Both the position numbers and the translations under genes were made by a program. The notes under the pieces are model-generated. The model was not told where the DNA came from, did no database searches, and was given only the letters and a program-made list of their open reading frames with translations. Below, piece after piece: positions 32,957-41,107 of a stretch of 64,000 nt of DNA. Origin of the DNA: an uncultured Collinsella sp. (GTDB taxonomy: Bacteria; Actinomycetota; Coriobacteriia; Coriobacteriales; Coriobacteriaceae); assembly GCA_958450865.1 (NCBI GenBank), contig CAUDNY010000003.1, forward strand, positions 186,001 through 250,000, read 5' to 3'. Each line of letters starts with the position of its first letter. Position 1 is the first letter of the stretch.

Positions 32957-35900
32957 ATGTCCACCACCTCAACCGACCCGCGCGCCGCTGCCGCCTCGCT
33001 GCTGGTGCCCGGTGCCACCTGCCACGGTTTTGCCGTCGAGCGCTGCGAGACCGTGCCCGAGCTCGATTCGGACGCCTACGTGCTGCGCCACACCGCCTCG
33101 GGCGCTCGCCTGCTGTACCTGGCGTGCGACGACGAGAACAAGGCCTTTGCCATTGGCTTTAAGACGCCGCCGGCCGATTCCACCGGCGTGTTCCATATTC
33201 TTGAGCACTCGGTGCTGTGCGGGTCAGCCAAGTTTCCCGTCAAGGAGCCCTTTGTCGACCTAATCAAGAGCTCCATGCAGACGTTCCTCAATGCCATGAC
33301 CTACCCAGACAAAACCATCTACCCCGTTGCCACCACCAACGAGCAGGACCTGTACAACCTGATGGACGTGTACCTGGACGCGGTGTTCAACCCGGCCATC
33401 TATACCAAGCCCACCATTTTTGAGCAGGAGGGCTGGCACTACGAGCTGGACCTGCCGGAGGGCGCCGAGGACGAGGGCGACGGCAGCTCCGCGAGCCTGC
33501 GCGAGGGCACGCTGCGCTATAACGGCGTGGTGTTCAACGAGATGAAGGGCGCACTGTCCGACCCCATGAGCGTGCTGGATGACGCCGTCAACGCCGCGCT
33601 CTATCCCGACACCGCCTATGCGCACGAGAGTGGCGGCGACCCGCGCGCGATTCCCGCGCTCACCTACGAGCAGTTCCTGGACACGCACGCGCGCCACTAC
33701 AATCCTTCCAACTCTTATATAACGCTCTACGGCGACCTAGATGTGGACCGCGCGCTGGCGTTTTTGGACGAGCGTTATCTGTCGCAGTCGAGTGCCGCGA
33801 GCCGCCGCATGGACGCCGCCGTTGCCGCCGGCGAGGACCCGTCTGCGCTGGCGCCCAATCCGCTGGACGTGCAGGAGCCTGTGACCTGCGAGTATAAGCC
33901 CATCGAGATGGCCACTACACCCGAGAACGCCCTGGTGGGCCTGGGCCTTGTGCTGGGCAGCGCACTCGACCGCAAGCGCACGATCGCGGCGGACATCTTG
34001 TTCGAGGCGCTGCTGGGTTCCAACGAGGCACCGGTTAAGAAGGCCATTCTGGCCGCCGGCCTGGGCGGCAACGTGGTGAGCTACACCGCGGCCGAGAGCC
34101 TGCAGCCCTACGAGCTCATCATGCTGCAAAACGCGCAGCCCGGCGTGGCGTGCGAGCTGCGTCGCGTGTTCCAGGACGCCTGCCGCGACCTGTGCAAACA
34201 CGGCGTTCCGCGTGAGCGCCTGGAAGCTATCATCAGCAGCAACGAATACGACCTACGCCAGCGCGACTACGGTATCGCCGACGGCGTGGCCATTGCGTGC
34301 GACGCGCTGAGCACCTGGCTCTACGATGACGACGCCGCGACGCTGGCGCTCAAGTATGGCCCGGTGTACGAGGAGCTGCGCGGCGAGCTGGACGGCAGCT
34401 ACTTTGAGGACCTGCTGCGCGAGCTGGTGCTGCAGAACGACCATATGGCGCTCGTCGAGCTGGTGCCGGTGGACGCCGCCGAGGGTTCGGAGGGCGCCGA
34501 AGCTGCCGAGCTGGCAGCCAAGCGTGACACCATGACCGATACCGAGCTGGCCGATGTGGTCGAGCGCACGGCCGTGCTGCGCGCCGCGCAGGAGGCCGAG
34601 GACACGCCCGAGGCCAAGGCCACGCTGCCGCGCCTGCGTGTATCCGACATTGGCGAGGCACGCCCCGAGCCGCCGCTCGTTGTAGACACGACCGCGCCCA
34701 TCCCCTGCCTGCGCCACGGCATCCCCACCAACCGCCTGGCCTACGCCATGCAGTACTTCGACCTGAGCTGCGTCGCATTTGAGGACCTGCCCTATGTGAC
34801 GCTGCTCTGCCGCCTGCTCAAGCAGCTGCCCACGAGCGAGCACTCGGCCGAGGAACTCGACAACCTGCTCGCCGGCAAGCTGGGCTTTTTGAGCTTTACG
34901 ACCGAGGTCATGACCCAGCCCGACGTGGACGGCGTACGCCCCTACCTGCTGGTGAGCGCCGGCGCCCTGTCCGAAAAGATCGATGCGCTGGCGAGGTTGC
35001 CGCGCGAGGTGTGGTCGAGCACGCTGTTGCTCGATGCTGACGCCGACCGCGTTCGCGACGTGCTCACGCAGATTCGCATTGGGCTCGAGCAGGGCTTTAT
35101 CAACAACGGTCACTCGGCGGCGCTCGGTCGCGCGATGAGTTACAGCTCGCCTTCGGCCGTGGTGCGCGAGCAGCTTTCGGGCATGGACTTCTACCTGTTC
35201 CTGCGCGATCTGCTCGAGCACTTTGACGAGCGCCTGGACGGCCTGCGCGCCAAGCTTGCCGAGCTGGCAGGTCGTATCTTTGTGGCCGGCGGCTGCCTGG
35301 CGAGCTTTACCGGCAGCGATGAGGACTTTGACGCGTACTGGGATGCCGCGGGCGACCTGGGGTTAGGCGCGGACGACGGCGCCGATGCCGACCGCAACGC
35401 GCTCGTGGTGCCGACGCCGCGCGACCGTCACGAGGCTTTCGTCATCCCCAGCGACATCTGCTTTGCGGCGAGCGCGTGCGACCCGCGTCGCTTGGGGCTC
35501 GACGTGACGGGCGCTTGGGCGGTTGCCGCCAACGCGCTCTCCTACGACTACCTGTGGAACGAGATCCGCGTGAAGGGCGGTGCGTACGGCTGTGGGTTCC
35601 GCGCGGCCGGCGAGCGCCAGACGGCGTTCTACACCTACCGCGACCCGGCGATCGACCCCTCGATTGAGCGCGTGGCGCGCGCAGGCGCATGGCTCGGCAG
35701 CTTTGAGCCCGACGAAGCCGCCTTTGAGGGCTTTATTGTGAGCTGCGTAAGTGGCATGGACGCGCCGGTGAAGCCGTACGCGCTCACCAAGCGCCGCAAC
35801 ACGACCTACCTGGCCGGGCTCGATCCGCACGCGCGCGAGGAGCGTCGCGCCCAGATGCTCGCCGCCACGCCCGGTGAGCTGCGCTCGCTCGGCGCCGATG

Positions 35901-36001
35901 TAACGCGCATCGCAGCCGAGTCGCCAACCTGCGTCTTTGGCGGCCGAGACGTCATCGCCAAGAGCAACGCCAACTTCAACGTAGTCGACCTGCTGGGCTA
36001 G
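32957..36001 (+). CDS. M16C insulinase-type metallopeptidase (PreP-like)
   Basis: 1014 residues. The inverted zinc motif HILEH (His80, Glu83, His84) lies in STGVFHILEHSVLCGS, and the length matches the M16C/presequence-protease type, with two homologous halves in one chain. Such enzymes degrade unfolded peptides of about 10-65 residues in a closed chamber. The ATG at 32957 follows AAAGGAG by 7 bases. The long upstream extension of the frame lacks such a site. No secretion signal is seen, so a cytoplasmic role is likely. A hairpin repeat follows the stop. Confidence 0.93.
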   Translation: MSTTSTDPRAAAASLLVPGATCHGFAVERCETVPELDSDAYVLRHTASGARLLYLACDDENKAFAIGFKTPPADSTGVFHILEHSVLCGSAKFPVKEPFVDLIKSSMQTFLNAMTYPDKTIYPVATTNEQDLYNLMDVYLDAVFNPAIYTKPTIFEQEGWHYELDLPEGAEDEGDGSSASLREGTLRYNGVVFNEMKGALSDPMSVLDDAVNAALYPDTAYAHESGGDPRAIPALTYEQFLDTHARHYNPSNSYITLYGDLDVDRALAFLDERYLSQSSAASRRMDAAVAAGEDPSALAPNPLDVQEPVTCEYKPIEMATTPENALVGLGLVLGSALDRKRTIAADILFEALLGSNEAPVKKAILAAGLGGNVVSYTAAESLQPYELIMLQNAQPGVACELRRVFQDACRDLCKHGVPRERLEAIISSNEYDLRQRDYGIADGVAIACDALSTWLYDDDAATLALKYGPVYEELRGELDGSYFEDLLRELVLQNDHMALVELVPVDAAEGSEGAEAAELAAKRDTMTDTELADVVERTAVLRAAQEAEDTPEAKATLPRLRVSDIGEARPEPPLVVDTTAPIPCLRHGIPTNRLAYAMQYFDLSCVAFEDLPYVTLLCRLLKQLPTSEHSAEELDNLLAGKLGFLSFTTEVMTQPDVDGVRPYLLVSAGALSEKIDALARLPREVWSSTLLLDADADRVRDVLTQIRIGLEQGFINNGHSAALGRAMSYSSPSAVVREQLSGMDFYLFLRDLLEHFDERLDGLRAKLAELAGRIFVAGGCLASFTGSDEDFDAYWDAAGDLGLGADDGADADRNALVVPTPRDRHEAFVIPSDICFAASACDPRRLGLDVTGAWAVAANALSYDYLWNEIRVKGGAYGCGFRAAGERQTAFYTYRDPAIDPSIERVARAGAWLGSFEPDEAAFEGFIVSCVSGMDAPVKPYALTKRRNTTYLAGLDPHAREERRAQMLAATPGELRSLGADVTRIAAESPTCVFGGRDVIAKSNANFNVVDLLG

Positions 36002-36014
36002 CCACAGCAAGCAA

Positions 36015-36051
36015 AACCACTACAAAGGGGACAGGCCCCTTTGTAGTGGTT
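36015..36051 (+). terminator. hairpin after the M16C gene, AACCACTACAAAGGGG repeat type
   Basis: AACCACTACAAAGGGG and CCCCTTTGTAGTGGTT form a 16-bp perfect stem. A near copy is at 36751-36789. It can act as a terminator but belongs to a dispersed hairpin family. Confidence 0.7.
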
Positions 36052-36065
36052 CGAACACTTGTTCT
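36052..36065. promoter_or_regulatory. LexA-like box upstream of hicAB
   Basis: CGAACACTTGTTCT matches the Gram-positive SOS-box shape CGAAC-N4-GTTCG at most positions. A degenerate second site (GTACACATGTTC) lies at about 36070-36082. LexA control of hicAB is a hypothesis. Confidence 0.4.
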
Positions 36066-36112
36066 ATACGTACACATGTTCTATAGTATTGGTGATTGCA
36101 TCGGATCTAAAT

Positions 36113-36133
36113 TGCAACTAGAATATAGTTGCA
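36113..36133. promoter_or_regulatory. palindromic operator of hicAB
   Basis: TGCAACTA and TAGTTGCA, perfect 8-base arms around GAATA, lie 15 bases before the hicA start. This is the usual place for the HicB repressor site. Confidence 0.65.
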
Positions 36134-36147
36134 GAATGTGAGGCGGG

Positions 36148-36411
36148 ATGACTCGAGCCGATAAACTCATCGCCCAACTGTTTAGCTGCCCTTCGACGTA
36201 TCGGTATGCCGATTTTTTAAAAGTCATGGCCTCATATGGCTTTGAAATGGACAGCAAAGGCAAGACATCCGGATCGCGCATTCGCTTCTACAGGCCCTCA
36301 GATGGCAGGATGTTCGTGATGCACGCGCCTCATCCATCTGACGAATTGACAGCGGGGACAATTCGAAACATCGTTCGATTTCTGCAGGATGTCGGAGGCA
36401 GTCATGAGTAA
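36148..36411 (+). CDS. hicA: HicA family mRNA interferase toxin
   Basis: 87 residues. The HicA double-stranded RNA-binding-like fold is indicated by MTRADKLIAQL, YADFLKVMASYGFE, GSRIRFYRP and HAPHPSDELTAGTIRNIVRFL. In this subtype the catalytic-type histidine lies in HAPHP rather than in a GSHxxF motif. HicA toxins cleave mRNA and are neutralised by HicB. The toxin gene comes first and overlaps hicB by 8 bases, the common hicAB order. Confidence 0.9.
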   Translation: MTRADKLIAQLFSCPSTYRYADFLKVMASYGFEMDSKGKTSGSRIRFYRPSDGRMFVMHAPHPSDELTAGTIRNIVRFLQDVGGSHE

Positions 36412-36733
36412 CGTTTTGGCATACAAGGGCTATTTCGCCCCAGTCGAGTTCGATGCCGAGCAGCATGTACTAACAGGTATGGTCGCCGGCATTAGGGACG
36501 CAATTGTATTTGAAGGCTCCACGGCTGAAGAAGTGGAGCAATGCTTCCACGACGCCGTCGACGATTACCTTGAGTTTTGTGCCGAAAAGGGCAAGGAACC
36601 AGAGCGGGCTTTTAAGGGCTCGTTCAATGTGAGAACAGGCTCCGAGCTTCACAAGCAGGCAGCACTGGCGGCGGCAAAGAAGGGCGAGTCACTCAATAAG
36701 TTTGTGACCGAAGCAATCGCCGCGGCGTTATAG
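36404..36733 (+). CDS. hicB: HicB family antitoxin
   Basis: 109 residues. YKGYFAPVEFDAEQHVLTG, DAIVFEG, VDDYLEFCAEKGKEPERAF and the C-terminal SLNKFVTEAIAAAL (ribbon-helix-helix-type end) are characteristic of HicB. The ATG at 36404 has GGAGG 5 bases upstream, inside the end of hicA, giving coupled translation. It is expected to bind HicA and repress the operon through the palindrome at 36113-36133. Confidence 0.92.
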   Translation: MSNVLAYKGYFAPVEFDAEQHVLTGMVAGIRDAIVFEGSTAEEVEQCFHDAVDDYLEFCAEKGKEPERAFKGSFNVRTGSELHKQAALAAAKKGESLNKFVTEAIAAAL

Positions 36734-36750
36734 CGTTAACGCATGGGCCA

Positions 36751-36845
36751 AAACCACCACAAAGGGGACAGGCACCTTTGTGGTGGTTTCGACATTTGCC
36801 CAGATAAAACCTGCCAAAATAAACCTGTCCCTTTTTGGTAGGTTT
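36751..36845. repeat. two hairpin repeats upstream of the cyclo-ligase gene
   Basis: 36751-36789 pairs AAACCACCACAAAGG with CCTTTGTGGTGGTTT (compare 36015-36051). 36808-36845 pairs AAACCTGCCAAAA with TTTTGGTAGGTTT, with CCTGTCCC in the loop; related copies are at 47059-47093 and 54436-54473. The second hairpin ends 17 bases before the next start codon. Confidence 0.8.
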
Positions 36846-36861
36846 GGGAGAGGAAGCCGGG

Positions 36862-37458
36862 ATGGACAAGGCCGAGTTGCGGCGGGCGGTGATTGCTCGG
36901 CGTGATGCTCTTGATTTGGACTTGCGGGCGGCGAAGTCTGCCGCTATCTGTGCGCGGCTTGTTGAGCTGTTGGGCAGCTCAGATCCCGCGGCACCACACA
37001 CCGTTGCCGTCTATGCCGCCATGGGTTCCGAGGCAGACCCTGCCGCCTTTGCCGCCGCGACCGCCAAACGCGGCTGGCGCGTGGCCTATCCGTGCTTGCT
37101 CTCGGCAACCGAAGCTGCTGCCTGCGGCCAGCGTATGTGCATGCGTGCGGCCGCTGCTGGCGACGCATCCGCGGCCCCGTTTATTGCCCACCCCACGCGG
37201 GCCTTCGCAGCCACGGACATCGATAGCAGCCGCTTCCCTATCGTGCCTGCCGAAGCTCTCGACATGATCGTCGTGCCGCTCGTAGCCTTCGACCGCGCCG
37301 GCGCACGCCTGGGCTACGGCGGCGGCTGCTATGACCGCTACCTGCCCATGCTCTCGCCCGTATGTCAAATCGTCGGCATCGCCTTTGACGAACAGCGCGT
37401 CGACCACATCCCCACCGATGCCCACGACCTGTCGCTGCCCAACATCATCAGCGCCTAA
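36862..37458 (+). CDS. 5-formyltetrahydrofolate cyclo-ligase
   Basis: 198 residues. Converts 5-formyl-THF to 5,10-methenyl-THF with ATP. Signatures: MDKAELRRAVIARRDAL at the N-terminus, DMIVVPLVAFDRAGARLGYG followed by GGCYDRYL (the family fingerprint), and GIAFDEQRVDHIPTDAHD at the end. The length is standard. The ATG at 36862 lies just after GAGAGGAAGCCGGG. It is the type sometimes called fau or ygfA. Isolated gene, convergent with metA. Confidence 0.93.
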   Translation: MDKAELRRAVIARRDALDLDLRAAKSAAICARLVELLGSSDPAAPHTVAVYAAMGSEADPAAFAAATAKRGWRVAYPCLLSATEAAACGQRMCMRAAAAGDASAAPFIAHPTRAFAATDIDSSRFPIVPAEALDMIVVPLVAFDRAGARLGYGGGCYDRYLPMLSPVCQIVGIAFDEQRVDHIPTDAHDLSLPNIISA

Positions 37459-37500
37459 TCGCCGCCACATCAGCCACGGCTACAGCAGCACCATCGCAGT

Positions 37501-38427
37501 CTAATGCTCCTCGCCGGCGCGGGCCAGGTCGTAGGGCGTGGTCTGGTAGACGTAGTAGTTGAGCCAGTTGGTGTAGAGCAGCTGAGCCTGGCTGCGCCAG
37601 ACGTTGCGCGGCTCGGCGGCGGGGTCGTCGTTTGGGAAGTAATGCGCCGGCACCTGAGGGTTAAGCCCACGCTTCACGTCGCGCTCGTACTCCAGGCGCA
37701 GCGCGTCGGTGTCGTACTCGGGGTGGCCAAAGACAAAGAAGCGGCGGCTGTCGGTCGACTTGACGATGTACAGGCCTACCTCGTCGGACACGGCCACGAC
37801 CTCAAGCTGCGGCTCGGCCTCCACGTCCTCGCGGCGCACATCGGTGTTGCGCGAATGCACGGCATAAAAGCGGTCGTCGAAGCCGCGGACCAGCGGGCTT
37901 TGCGGCTTCACCAGATAATGCTCGAACACGCCGCTCGCCTTTGCCGACAGGTCGTGCTTCTGGATGCCGTAATGATGGTACAGACCGGCCTGTGCGCCCC
38001 AACAAATATGCAACGTAGAGTGCACGTGCGTGGTGGACCAGTCCATGATCTGGCAGAGTTCGGGCCAGTAGTCGACCTCCTCGAATGGCATCTGCTCCAC
38101 CGGCGCGCCCGTGATGATCAGGCCGTCGTAGTGGATATCGCGGATGTCGTCGAACGTGCGGTAGAACGTCTCCAGGTGGCCGGCGCTCACGTGCGTGGCC
38201 TCGTGCGTCTTGGTGCGCAGCAGGTCCACCTCCACCTGCAGCGGCGTGTTGGAGAGTTTGCGCATGATCTGCGTCTCGGTGGCGATCTTGGTGGGCATGA
38301 GGTTGAGGATGAGCACGCGCAGCGGACGGATGTCCTGGTGCAGCGCGCGGTACTCGGTCATGACAAAGATGTTCTCGCTCTCGAGCTGCGCGGCGGCAGG
38401 GAGGGCGTCGGGAATGCGAATGGGCAT
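37501..38427 (-). CDS. metA: homoserine O-acetyltransferase (MetA type)
   Basis: 308 residues. The catalytic Cys142 in HICWGAQAGL, His235 and Glu237 in FGHPEYD, and the glutamine-amidotransferase-like fold identify MetA. Residue 111 is Glu (GAPVEQM), the residue that marks acetyl-CoA rather than succinyl-CoA use in characterised enzymes (Gly in E. coli). It would acetylate homoserine for methionine synthesis by sulfhydrylation. AAGGAGC precedes the ATG at 38427. No SAM riboswitch is apparent in its leader. Confidence 0.93.
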   Translation of the reverse strand: MPIRIPDALPAAAQLESENIFVMTEYRALHQDIRPLRVLILNLMPTKIATETQIMRKLSNTPLQVEVDLLRTKTHEATHVSAGHLETFYRTFDDIRDIHYDGLIITGAPVEQMPFEEVDYWPELCQIMDWSTTHVHSTLHICWGAQAGLYHHYGIQKHDLSAKASGVFEHYLVKPQSPLVRGFDDRFYAVHSRNTDVRREDVEAEPQLEVVAVSDEVGLYIVKSTDSRRFFVFGHPEYDTDALRLEYERDVKRGLNPQVPAHYFPNDDPAAEPRNVWRSQAQLLYTNWLNYYVYQTTPYDLARAGEEH

Positions 38428-38595
38428 GGATGCTCCTTACGAGTCAGTTGCAGCTATGGTACAACGAGCGGCCCCATCCGCGCGAGTACATCGCCCAGCG
38501 ATGCCGCCAGCGGCCCAAATCACTCCAAAAGTAGAGATTACGGCATGTCCCAAAAATCTACGGCGCTTTAGTCTAGCAAAGTGGCAGCAGGACGC

Positions 38596-38601
38596 TACAA
38601 T
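38596..38601 (+). promoter_or_regulatory. possible -10 box of the hydroxyacid dehydrogenase gene
   Basis: TACAAT lies 38 bases before the start codon; no good -35 box is present at 17-18 bases. Confidence 0.35.
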
Positions 38602-38638
38602 GGTTCGACGCGAAAAACTCGGCCGGAAGGATACATAT

Positions 38639-39616
38639 ATGTACCAGACGCGTAAGATCGGTGTGGTCGGCCAGGGCCACGTAGGAGCACATGTCGCCAA
38701 CAGCCTGCTCATGCAGGGCATTGCCGACGAGCTGTACCTGTGCGATATCAACGAGGCCAAGGTGACGTCCGAGGTCCAGGACCTGCGCGACTCCCTTTCG
38801 TTTGTTCCGTACAACACCAAAATCGTCAACTGCTACGACCACTACGAGGAGCTGGCCTGCTGCGACGTCATCGTCAACGCCGCCGGCAAGGTCGCGCTGG
38901 CCGCCGGCAACCGCGACGGCGAGCTGTTCTTTACCACCGACGCCGCCCGCACCTTTGCCAAGCGCATCGTCGACGCCGGCTTCGACGGCATCTTCGTGAG
39001 CATCTCCAACCCCTGCGACGTCGTGTGCACCGAGCTGTGGCACCTGACCGGCTACGATCCCAAGAAGATCATCGGCTCGGGCTGCGGCCTGGACTCCGCC
39101 CGCCTGCGCACCGAGATCTCCAAGAAGGTCGGCGTGAGCCCCAAATCCATCGACGCCTACATGATCGGCGAGCACGGCTTTAGCCAGCTGGCCGCCTTTA
39201 AGGCCGCGACCATCGCCGGCAAGAGCCTCAACGAGCTTCAGGCCGAGAACCCCGACAAGTACGCCTTCGACCACATGGAGATCGAGGAGCTCGCGCGCAA
39301 GGGCGGCTATGTAACCTACCAGGGCAAGCAATGCACCGAGTACGCCGTCGCCAACTCCGCCGCGCGGGTCTGCGCCGCCGTGCTGCACAACGAGCACGCC
39401 GTGCTTTCCGCCTCCACGCTCATGACCGGCCAGTATGGCGAGGAGGGTATCTTTACCTCTCTGCCGTGCGTGATCGGCGCCGAGGGCGTCGAGGAGGTCT
39501 ACACGCTCGACCTTTCCGAGCACGAGCTCGAGGGCTTCCACAAGAGTTGTCAGCACATCCGCGACAACATCTCCCAGCTCGACTGGTGGGACGCCGAGGC
39601 CTACGACGCAAAGTAG
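38639..39616 (+). CDS. L-lactate/L-2-hydroxyisocaproate dehydrogenase-like enzyme
   Basis: 325 residues of the LDH/MDH family. NAD motif GVVGQGHVG (8-16), catalytic pair Asp152/Arg155 in LDSARLR and His179 in IGEHGFS are present. The substrate loop is NAAGKVALAAGNRDGE (Arg92), not the canonical LDH or MDH loop but similar in style to L-2-hydroxyisocaproate dehydrogenases, so a broad 2-oxoacid such as 2-oxoisocaproate may be reduced. The start at 38639 has GGAAGG 8 bases upstream; the longer frame overlaps metA's leader and is rejected. A terminator follows. Confidence 0.87.
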   Translation: MYQTRKIGVVGQGHVGAHVANSLLMQGIADELYLCDINEAKVTSEVQDLRDSLSFVPYNTKIVNCYDHYEELACCDVIVNAAGKVALAAGNRDGELFFTTDAARTFAKRIVDAGFDGIFVSISNPCDVVCTELWHLTGYDPKKIIGSGCGLDSARLRTEISKKVGVSPKSIDAYMIGEHGFSQLAAFKAATIAGKSLNELQAENPDKYAFDHMEIEELARKGGYVTYQGKQCTEYAVANSAARVCAAVLHNEHAVLSASTLMTGQYGEEGIFTSLPCVIGAEGVEEVYTLDLSEHELEGFHKSCQHIRDNISQLDWWDAEAYDAK

Positions 39617-39658
39617 GCCGCTGGCTGCCGCAACCTTGCGAATCTAAGCGCGACGCCA

Positions 39659-39700
39659 AGCGGGCCGCGCCGGAAATCCCCGGCGCGGCCCGCTTTTTTG
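39659..39700 (+). terminator. Rho-independent terminator
   Basis: CGGGCCGCGCCGG and CCGGCGCGGCCCG form the stem, followed by CTTTTTTGG. Confidence 0.93.
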
Positions 39701-39725
39701 GCTCACGCAGTGCCCTTGCGAATCG

Positions 39726-39903
39726 AAGGTGAATACTTTTCCGCGAAGTGAACGAGCAAAAACGAGCCCTCGAAGCATCGACACTTTTAAGGCGCCGTTT
39801 CCTGCGGTTTCGCCGAGTTTTTCCTGCAGTTTTGGTACCAAAAAGTGTGGATGCTTCGGGGGTCCAAAATAGGTCGTTCACTTCGCGGAAAAGTATTCAC
39901 CTT
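39726..39903. repeat. 178-bp palindromic element, copy 2
   Basis: The terminal arms 39726-39755 and 39874-39903 (starting AAGGTGAATACTTTTC) are perfect 30-bp inverted repeats. Inner arms CCCTCGAAGCATC and GGATGCTTCGGGGG pair, and two CCTGC-type core motifs (TTTCCTGCGGTTT, TTCCTGCAGTTTT) are in the opposite orientation to copy 1. The outer six bases differ from copy 1 on both arms in a compensated way. Confidence 0.88.
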
Positions 39904-39994
39904 CGTTTTCGCGCAGACACGAATCCGGCCGCCGCAACGCAAAAAGGGTCTCGCGCATGGCGCAGGCCCCGTCGTAAAAGATAATTCCCGGTAC

Positions 39995-40963
39995 CTAGTA
40001 CTGCTCGATGCCCATGTAGCGGCGGAACTCGGGGCTGTGGTCGAACACCTTGCCGCGGGCGGCACGCAGCTCGCAGCTCATCGCGTAGAAGAAGATCGGC
40101 TCCAGGAACGAACGCACGCTGGCGGGCACCTCGCCAACGCCGTAGTCAAGCGCGTCGAGCACCATAATCGTATCGGTGTGCGTGTTGAGGAACGCAAGAG
40201 CGCGCTCCTCCATGGGGCGGCACTCGCCGGCGCCAAGCTGCACAAAGTAGAACACGCCGGGCTCGGTGGCCTCGAAGGGACCGTGGAAGTACTCGCCAGA
40301 GTGGATGTAGCAGCAGTGCTGCCACTGCATCTCCATGAGCGAGCAGATGGCCATGGCGTAGGTCTGGCTAAAGTTGGGGCCGGACCCCAGGATATAGAAG
40401 AACTTGTGCTGCTGGCAGAGCTCGGCAAAGCGGGCGCCCAGCTCGGCGTTGACCTTCTCGCGGGCGGCGGGCAGCAGCACATCCATCTGCTTGAGGCCCT
40501 CGTACATGTCGGCGAGCGCCTCGTAGCCTTCCTGCTGGTCGAGCAGCTCGGCGGCGATCAGAGCGCCGATGCCTTGCGGCACCTCGGCCTGCGACACGCC
40601 CTCGCCCCAGGGGTAGACCCAGATGGTCCACTTGCCGTTGTCGATCTTGGAGCCCTCGCAGTCGGTGAGGGCGACGACCTCGGCGCCGGCGGCCAGCGCC
40701 ATCTCGCAGCCGTCGACGACCTCCTGCGTGTTGCCGCTGTGGCTGCAGGCAATAACGAGCGACTTCGGCCCTAGGCTCTTGGGGGCCATCAGGCAAAACT
40801 CGCGCGCCGTGTAGACCGTCGAGGTAAACGTGGTGGCCTCGCGCTTGAGCAGCTCGTTGGCCGGCATCAGGTCGATCATCGAACCGCCACAAGCGATCCA
40901 AAAGACATTCTCAATCTTGCCCTTGCGCTCGATGATTTCCTGAACCAGATCATGTGCGTTCAT
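39995..40963 (-). CDS. SIS-domain sugar isomerase/deglycase (system 2, no PTS)
   Basis: 322 residues, two SIS domains. ENVFWIACGGSMIDLMPANE and VIACSHSGNTQEVVDGCEMA form the first phosphosugar site. EMQWQHCCYIHSGEYFHGPF has the GExxHGP motif, and the C-terminus RRYMGIEQY is FrlB-like. AAGGAGGAG precedes the ATG at 40963. It has no transporter partner but lies directly downstream of a GntR gene, with two 17-base operator copies between them. It probably acts on a phosphosugar imported elsewhere. Confidence 0.85.
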   Translation of the reverse strand: MNAHDLVQEIIERKGKIENVFWIACGGSMIDLMPANELLKREATTFTSTVYTAREFCLMAPKSLGPKSLVIACSHSGNTQEVVDGCEMALAAGAEVVALTDCEGSKIDNGKWTIWVYPWGEGVSQAEVPQGIGALIAAELLDQQEGYEALADMYEGLKQMDVLLPAAREKVNAELGARFAELCQQHKFFYILGSGPNFSQTYAMAICSLMEMQWQHCCYIHSGEYFHGPFEATEPGVFYFVQLGAGECRPMEERALAFLNTHTDTIMVLDALDYGVGEVPASVRSFLEPIFFYAMSCELRAARGKVFDHSPEFRRYMGIEQY

Positions 40964-41019
40964 GCTGATGCTCCTCCTTGTGTGGCGGCTTTCGGCGACG
41001 GCTGTTCGTACCTGCAGTC

Positions 41020-41098
41020 GTTCTATGTTGTTCTATTTATAGCACGCAAGCAGTCACCGGTGAAGTCATTACAGCAAATTTGTTCTATGTTGTTCTAT
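41020..41098. promoter_or_regulatory. two GTTCTATGTTGTTCTAT operator copies
   Basis: An exact 17-base direct repeat is at 41020-41036 and 41082-41098, within the 144-base gap between the GntR gene and the SIS gene. Each copy itself has two GTTCTAT half-sites 10 bases apart. A TATAAA box on the minus strand (about 41037-41042) lies next to the first copy. Likely binding sites of the adjacent GntR protein. Confidence 0.7.
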
Positions 41099-41107
41099 CT
41101 GTGGACG

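Noticed and set aside
37501..38638. possible SAM riboswitch in the metA leader
   Set aside because: No conserved SAM-aptamer core could be found in the 210-base leader.
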